Assembly (NCBI RefSeq): GCF_028583425.1 | Contig: NC_072797.1 | Coordinates: forward strand, 23,594,001-23,658,000 | DNA length: 64,000 nucleotides | Reading direction: 5' to 3' | From: Eublepharis macularius | Lineage: Eukaryota; Chordata; Lepidosauria; Squamata; Eublepharidae | Shown: positions 12,501 through 21,500 of the stretch, piece after piece | Layout of the letters: every line of letters starts with the position of its first letter | Position numbering within the stretch: position 1 is the stretch's first letter | Program-made: the position numbers and the translations under genes | The notes under the pieces: model-generated | What the model was told of the DNA's origin: nothing | The model's database searches: none | The model's input: the letters and a program-made list of their open reading frames with translations, nothing else

Positions 12501-15500
12501 GGCACAGGTTGAGCAGGCCAGCAAGTGGACTGAGAGGGAGCCTGGGTGATGTATACCGCCCCTCCTTCCACAGAGCAGGATCCTGCAGCATCCCTGGCAC
12601 CCCTTTGACGTCAGGAGCAGACCGCCCGGTGCCCCGCCCAGTGGGGGCCGCTGCAAGCCCTGACACAAATCACTGACTCATTAAGCAGCATGGGAACCAC
12701 ATGTGGCTGTCTGACATGCTGCCGATGGCTGTTCCCCAAAGTTGCACCCTTGCCATGTCGCAGCAAAATGGACAAGGTTGTTGCCCAGTAGCACTTGGGA
12801 TTAGCACTTGCTCCTGGAGGGACTGGAGGATGGGTAAGCTGTGAGATTTCAGAGCTGCAGGTATCCCTTGTGTCAGGAACGGGACCGTCCTCTCCGACAA
12901 CACACCCTTTTCTTTTCTGCAACCTCCATGGTCCCATCCCAGCACTGGGGAAGCTGCCAGGAGGACAGCAAGTTTACTGCAGAGAAAAGAAAGTACAACC
13001 ATCGCCACCACGGTAGCCACCCAAGAAAAGAGCAAGCCAGCCATAGTGGGGTGGTGGTAGTGGTGGTGGTGGTGGCGCACTCCCCCTTTCTCCCCAGCTC
13101 GCAGGTCCTCCTCCAGGCACCCTGGCAGTCTCACTCCCTCATCCGACCTCACACACCGCATGCTGAGGACGCAGCAGAAAGGCAGCACAAAGGGGAGACA
13201 GTAGTCATGTGACTTGTTTGGTTGATGGTGATTGCAAATGTGGCTCTCCATGAGTTGCAATGTGAGCACCACTAATCTAAATAAAAACATTCAGTTTTCT
13301 GAAGCGGCACCTATAACTTTTATTACCTAACTGAAACGTTACCGATCACTGTTCTGGCTTTAGATTTCTCTTCGCTTACCGTCTTCTGAGAAAGTGAACT
13401 GAAGCAATGATGGAACAAGGAAAGAAAGGGTGCTCTTTGAGTGATTGATCTTCCTACAACGCTGGCTGAACCAGCCTGCCTTGGCCTACAGAAATAAGAA
13501 AGAGTGAGATAATAATGCAACCCTTTGAGTTCTTTTGCATAACATATTCAGTTATTAGCAAATTTATTATCCAAAAAAGAAACACATTTTAAATCAGAAA
13601 TGGCTGCCCCAGAAGCGGGAGTCCCAGACCAGACGGTTCTACCAAAACATTTTGAATTTGTTAAAATGAGAGAGTGAGAGAAAGCACGTGTGTCTGAGTA
13701 CATGCAGATAATTGAAATGAAATCCTGCCCTCAAGTCAGTTGACTTATGGCAACCCTGGTGGGGTTTTCATAGCACGAGACTAACATAGGTGGTTGCCTG
13801 CAACTGCAACCCTGGTCTTCATTGGAAGTCTCCCATCTAATTACTAACCAAGGCCGACCCCACTTAGCTTCTGAGATCTGACAAGATCATGCTCTCCTGG
13901 GCTATCCAGGTCAGGGTATGAAGAACATTACATACATCTTTATGAAGCGCTTATTGACAGATAGAGCTACATTTATTATAGGACCTTATTATACCTTGCT
14001 CCACACTGCTGATGGAAAACAGTGCCTGGATGCTCGGCTAAATCACTTTATGAGGATACAAGGCCTAGATTATTTATAATTTTGTAACTCCACTTCCCTA
14101 AATATATGCAATTGCATAGTCACTTCGTACAGCAGTGTAATGTCTTTGCAAAGCTAACATTACATTCTGCTCAATACACCTAAGTGTAACCACAGGTGCA
14201 CTGAAGAAGCAAGTCTGAAACTTGAATTTTAATTGTTACAAGGATTTAAGGAAAAAAACAGCTGTTAACAGTTACATAACCCAGATATTAAGGCTACATA
14301 ACACAGTTCAATGACATATCCGCTACATTTTCTATTTATAACAGAAACTTCTCCATGATTCATACGTACAGATGAAACATGGTTTTGTTGTTACAGGACT
14401 GTGCCTGTATAATCATTGGTTTTGTGTATTCCCTCCTCCTCCTCCTCCTCCTCCTCCTCCTCCTCACACAAGGCTAGGATTAAAGTATGGTTTGAATGAC
14501 AGAGTATAAACCAGAGTTCCTGCTCTGGAGAAAACCCAAACTATGCAATTAATTCGAGGTCACACACAAAGGGGAGAAACAGTATGGAAACATGAGGTTT
14601 CCCCAAGCCCATCCCCGCAACTAAAAACTACAGTTTGTTGCAGCATGTGATTCATGCCATAAGGACTGTAGCATATAATCATACATTAATAACTTACAGT
14701 GAGTTTAATTTTTGCAATGCAGTTTTTATAGTTTAGAAATGTCTCTGAGGTTGGTTAATACTATCTAAGTTTATATTTCTGCATTTCAAAACTCAGTATT
14801 CTCTTTCAAATAAACATGCAGTAACATCACACATCTAGGAGACCACCAAGGAGGACTCTGCAGTGGAAGGCAATGGCAAACCATCTCTGCTTCTCACTTG
14901 CCTTGAAAGCCCCTTGCTTGGGTTACCATAAGTCAGTTGTGATTTAATGACACTTGACACAACATCACACACACAAACATCTCATACACTGAGAGTTCTC
15001 TATCTTTTGGTGCTACACTTCTGAAGATGCCAGCCACAGCTGCTGGCGAAACGTCAGGAACTACAATGCCAAGACCATGGCAATACAGCCCGGAAAACCC
15101 ACAACAACCATCGTTCTCCGGCCGTGAAAGCCTTCGACAATACATCTCATACAAAGCCTTTCACGGCCGTGGCCCCTCAGATATCAGGAACATCTCTCCC
15201 CCTTATGCTCCACCATGGCAGCTTTGCTCATCTGAACAAGGCCTTCTGCAGCTGCCACCCCGCAAATGAGCAAAATCAACAGCTGCCATACATATCTACT
15301 CTGTGGTGGCCCCTACCTTGCAGAACGGCCTCCCTAAAGAGGTCAGGAAAGCTCTCCTGGCTTTCCACGAACTATACAAAACCGAATTATTCAGGAGGGT
15401 TTTTTTTTTACATATGTAATAGAGCTGGGCTGTAAGGAAATGGTTCAGAAAGATGCTCTGGTAAAGTGATAGGGACTATAGACTATACTACTGTGTACTG

Positions 15501-18500
15501 TCTGTTGCTTCAAATATGCTCCTGCTGGGTAGTTTCCACATAGTTTAATATGTCACTTAAATTGCTTATATTTTGTTCCAGCATTGTTTTAGCTCTGTAT
15601 CCCACTTCGGCTTGTTTTCAAATTTCTGCAATCCATATCCTATTGTGTTGTTTATTGAATGTCCCAGGCCTTGATCATATTGACTTATTCTATGTAATCT
15701 GTCTTGAGTCTCAGTGAGAAAGAAGGGCTATAAATAACATAAATACAATAAATAAATAAAAGTGGAAATAGTAAAAAAAAAAAAAAGAACATCTCCTATT
15801 CCTCCACACTGCTGCCCCAGATAAAAAGATGCCGCTCTGGCAGATTTCACTTGCCTGGTAAGCAACTTCATACAAGCAACCATCTTTGCCAGCCAAAAAA
15901 ATGCGCCCATTTTCTGTTGAGGTTATAGCCAGCAAATATGTATTATCAGTGGGGAGTGAGTAGAGTGGGTCAGGGAGAAGCTGCATTCCACCAGACATGC
16001 TGTCATTGAGGACTCCAGAATCTGATTAAATAAAGAAAATTGTTTATTGTGGTTTTGCTTCTTTAATGGGATGAATACTACAACTGAAGCTGTTTCAAGA
16101 AACAAGGAGAAATAGCTCACAGGTTATGAAACTTTAAGCATTATTATTCCACCCCAGTGTATTTTTCTATGGTTCTTTCAATCTGACTTCAAAATGTGCA
16201 GCAGGAAATCCCAAAAATTAAGGGGAAATATCCTATTCTTTATTTTGCAATTCCCACGGACTGCACCCTTTAATGGCCCATGGTTAATTTCCAAAAGAAA
16301 GAGCTGCTTGTAAATTGTGCTTTAAAACTGGATTAGTTACCTGCTTGCAAGGTTGCATAGCTGAGCCCTAGAATGACAATATCCACAGGAGTTGCCAAAA
16401 CCAGCAAGTGCTTTATATGAGGCTGAAAAATTCCTGTAAATAAAGAAACCGGCAACACAATGTCAATATATATACATATACAACAGATCCTCACAAACAA
16501 AAACCATTATCCATAAATAACTGACTACAATGGTCTCAAGATTAATCATAATTAAGATTCAAGACTGCAACTGCATGCAGGATATGCTACTGTAACATAT
16601 AGAGCTATCAACCACAGCAAGCTATGAAATAATACTTTCAGCTCTCTCACCACTGCATTTCTTATCCTGAGCTAGTTTCTATATTAAGATAAGCCAGAAA
16701 GCTCAACTTGCAAGAATATTCATGTCTAACAAATAAAATAGTACACACAAATCTACAATTAAGACCGATCAACTGAATTGTGATATACAATCTGTTACCT
16801 GCTTTTGGTTTTACAAGACCGACAGCAAGGATAGTTTCACTGAGACCATCGAAATAAGCAAGATCTCCCCTGTAAAGAGCAACGGGAAAAAATTAATTTA
16901 AAAAGAAAATATTTAATGTGTAATTATTTCTCAAGACATCTGATTTGGAATATACTAAATGATACAGCAACCAGATTATTGCGTCAATTATGTCCTTTAC
17001 AAGCAATTTCATATGAGATGCCATGTAGCAATATTTATTTCTTGAACTCTGTTGTCTACATACCCATCTTCATAGTTCCACATAAAAATGTCACTGTCAA
17101 TGGTCAGCCATGCTCTGCTGATCTCAGGAAACACTCCCATCATACAATTGCACTGCATATCTAAAATGCTTAGATTTAAGGGAAAATATGCTCTTAACAT
17201 GAAGAAAATGTACAAGTCCTAAGCTATCAATTCCTGTACCAACTCTTATTACTTGTACGATTAGGTTCAGACTGCTGAACCTAATCAGTGCAAATGAACA
17301 TCAGTCAAAAGTGTATCTTTCACAGCAAATACATCTTTAAAGAACGTAGCAAATTCAAGTTGGGAAAAGTCAAACCTAAGAGACTTTACTGGTAACTAAT
17401 AAACTGAATACTGTAGCTAAGTCTGTCAAAATAACGAGATGAACTAAGAAATTTGAGAACTTAATAAACTTGAGGGTTTTTTTCACTTTTCTATCTCATT
17501 TCTAAACCTTTAAAAAACATTCCAATAATTTACCTCTACCTGTAACTTCTTTTGAAAAGTTAGAGCAGTTATAATTTTCAAGACTAGACCATGTTTTAAA
17601 TATACATTTATGTATATTATCTAAAAGATACTCAACTAGATACTCAGTTAAATACTGTCTTATGGCAGTTTAAATCAGCGAAGTTATAGAAAAGAACTTA
17701 TATACACAATTTGTTAAAACATTCCGTTAAAGGAAATGCCACATGTATATCATTTCTCCACAGAGAAAAAAAAACCTGTATAGAGCTCGGTGGCTACGAC
17801 CGAAGTGGCCACTCTAGCCACACAGCCCCATTTCCAATCTTCTTTTCACAGAACAGAGAAAGGACACTGTAGCGGTAGTGGAAGCAGTGCCTGATGAGAG
17901 AGCTTAAGGCAACAGCAGCTGCACAGCAACATATCAGAGGAATGAGCAGAAAGTGACAGACCTTCCCTGTTCCAAGATAAATGAAGGAGACGAACAGTGC
18001 AATCCTGAAAAGAACTACTCCAGTCTAAGCTAACTGATTTCAATGGACCTAAACTGGAATGACTCTTTTTAGGATTGTACTGTAAGACTTTAAAAGGTTG
18101 GGAAGGGGAGAATACTGCAGTTAAAAGTGAAGCTCCTCCTTTGCCCTCCCCACCCCCCACTGGGAATTTCACAGTCCTCTCACTAGTATCATTACAATTA
18201 GGATACGTCCAAATTGCTCAACCAGTTCAGGGGGTAGAGGAACTCTTCGAATTGAGCTGATCTCTGGAAGGTTGGGAATTGAAAGTAAACCAGGTCCTTG
18301 TAATGGATAATCCATATCTGACATTCCAGAAACCGTGGGACTGCCTGTAATTGGTGGGAAAATTATATAATTAAAATTAGCAAACAGAAAACAATGCTTG
18401 GACATCATTACTTCAGTAAATCTTTAATTTATTTTAATCCTAACAGACTTTCTATCAAAATATTTCCACTAGCCAATATTTCTCTCTACAACCTAGGACC

Positions 18501-21500
18501 TGACCTTAACATTTAACTCAGTTCAATCATTATCTGACAAGATATGCCATCAGTACCCACCAATCTTACAACTGTAAGCATAATTCTAAGCATGACACAT
18601 TTATTGTCTTCTGGACCTGCATGCATGTCATAAAAATATATGAAAGTGTTCCATAGACATTGCGGATTTTTAAAATTTAATTGAACATATCATTCATCCA
18701 AAAATGAGTCATTGGGTTGGATCCAAAGTATCCCCAGACACGAAGCCAACTTTAGCACCCTTCCCTTACTCCAGGAAACCCATGTCCCCACCCCAAGCCA
18801 CTGCTGATAGTCAGGGGAATCTTCAAAACAAAGTATTTATTAAAGAACTTCTAGCTTGTCCTTCTGAATTGATCAAGGCTGTTAGATAACAGCCACAAGG
18901 CATGTAATCCAATGAACAAAAACTACAAATATTTCCCATTAATTAAAAAATCAGGTCAAAAACAAACATCAGCTATGGAGGCTGGGAACAGAACAATATT
19001 TTTCAGCCTTCAGAACAACTTAGCATTCATTGGTCAGTCAGTCAGTAAGAACCTGAAGTTTGTAATTTGGGGAGAGGGAATAACAGAGAAAGAATTGTAG
19101 AGCTGGCCAGAGGAAAATCTGGCATAGAGTTCAGATGATAAATTAAGAGACTTACAATTTTGGAACCCACTTACACTAAAGAAGTTCTATTACAGCTTTA
19201 AATCTCTAGTTTAAAACTGCTTATTGAAAAGATAAAGTACCTACTATCCTAAAATGAGCAAATGGGTAGTTAAAAGCATGCTTGTACCATCTTGCTTTAT
19301 AAAAAACAGTCCAGCATAAATAACATTTGTTTTTTTCAATAGTTTGTCCTGCCAAAAAGGAAGAGGTCAGGCAGCCCCCAGTTATGCATCTCTCCGTATT
19401 TTAACTGAAGTGACTAACGCTTCTCGGATACAGTGTCTTCTGTTATCCAGATTACGTTTACAGCAGAACACATGAAAAGCATCAGTGGACTTCAACTGAC
19501 ACGTGGGTTCTAAAAATAACAACAACAGTGCTTATATACCGCTCTTCTAGACAGATTAGTGCCTCATCCAGAGCGGTGAACAAGTTGGTATTATTATCCC
19601 CACAATACAGCGGAGGGAGCTTGGGCTGAGAGGAGTGGTGGCCGTGGTTTTCATTATTCATTCCCCAGGTAGAAAAAGAGGGAGCTACTATGGGATTTCA
19701 ACAGCTGAAAGAAGCACCATGGGACTACTTGCTCTCCCCACCCTCAAAGAATAACAGCTCTGATTAGGGATGTAACTTTAGTTTAATAACGCTAAATTCC
19801 ACAGGCACAAAGGATTCCGAAGTGCACAGGTTACCCTTTGTCAGTTTTCCAAGCCTTGGGAAACATGAACATTTTACAATAATATCTATATGGTAAATGA
19901 ATCCTTATCATTTATCAGATTAGTATTTTACATTCCTACTGCTGAAGCGCCCTGACCTGGATAGCCCAGGCAAGCCCAATCTTGTCAGATCTCAGAAGCC
20001 AAGCAGGGTTGGCTTGGGTTAAGTAACTGAATGGGAGTCCACTGAATACCAGGGTTGCAAAGGCAGGCAATGGCAAACCACCTCTGTTAGTCTCTTGCCA
20101 AGAAAACCCCACCAGGGGTCACCATAAGGCACCTATGACTTGACAGCACTCTCCCCTCCATGGCTGAAGCACAATACTATTTCTGTAGAACTTATATGGA
20201 ACATTTGCACCTCCTTATTTATTCAGAATATTTCTATGTTGCCTCTTCAGAGTCCTGCTCAAGGCAGCTTATAACAAAAAAATACCACATTATAAAAAAG
20301 CCATTAAAAAAACCAGCCATTAGACATAAGCAGCATAAAAACTATCCATAAAACAGAAGCAGACAATTAAAAAGCTGATAAAACCCCTAATTAAAAGCTT
20401 GGCTTAAAAGATGTGTTTTAGCCTGGCACCTAAAAGAAAGTAAAGTAGGCTCCAGGCAAGCCTCAAGGGGGAGGACGCTCCAGAAGCGTCACCCCAGAAT
20501 ATGACTACTTGCATTCTGCACAGTATAAACTAGAGGTGGGATAATTATTAAAAACCACTTTTATACACAGCTACGACTACTGAGACCTGACCGGGACAGC
20601 CCACGTGAGCCTAATCTCATCAGATCTCAGAAGCTAAGCAGAGTCGTCCTTGGCTAATCATTGGGTGGGAGACTTCTAAGGAAGACCAGCGTTGCAAAGG
20701 CAGGCAATGAACAGGGAAGCTTTGACTCATGAAAGCGTATACCATGGAAAAACGTTCATCTTTAAGGTGCTACAGGGCTTGAATTTTGTTCTACTACAAC
20801 AGACTAACACCTGAAATTATTTTTTAATAATCGCAGGTTGATACTGCAGTTACTGATTTTCCTATCTTTGATGAAATTGTCTATGTGAAAAACGCCTGTG
20901 CATTACAACATCTGGTGGCAATGAGTTCCATATGGAATAAATTTCATTTGCCTTTATTCATGCTGAACCAGCGACCAATCAATTTCAGTGGATGACAGCA
21001 TTTTTTTTTGCTATTAACTCTTGGAACACTTATTTCAAAAGCCTTTATTGTGCCCACGGTTCTCCTTTTTTCTGAATTCGCCCCAAATTCTAGAAAACAC
21101 AGGCTATTTAAACGAATAACAGAGTGACAGTCAGAAAGGTCTTTATCACCTGGCACAACCATACATGTAGATCGTGCCTCAGAGTCACTAAATGGGCTAC
21201 AAATGCAAGTATCTTAGTAATATGGTCCGGCACACAGACACAGACAGGGAAAAGAGATAATAGAATGACCTGCATCATGTCAGATTACAATGTGTAAGAC
21301 TGATTTTTGTAAAGTTTCCCTATGTTAAAAGCTTCCTACAGATGGAAAACCAGCACTCCTGTGAACTCAAAGAGAAATGGTACTTATTCCCTATGCAGCT
21401 CATTGATGTTGTGATAGAGGTTTTCAAATGCACAGCTTCAGTAAATGTAAATGATAATTATTCTGGATGAGTAGCCAAATTAGTCTGCAGCAGGAGTCCA

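Noticed and set aside
12670..13290. 206-codon minus-strand open frame and other long frames in the GC-rich insert
   Set aside because: Several frames on both strands are open at once, as expected from GC-rich, stop-poor DNA. No domain or conserved block is visible.
19952..20155. Possible 5S rRNA gene
   Set aside because: Only the internal promoter region resembles 5S. The 3' part is an unrelated SINE body and other copies have the same structure.
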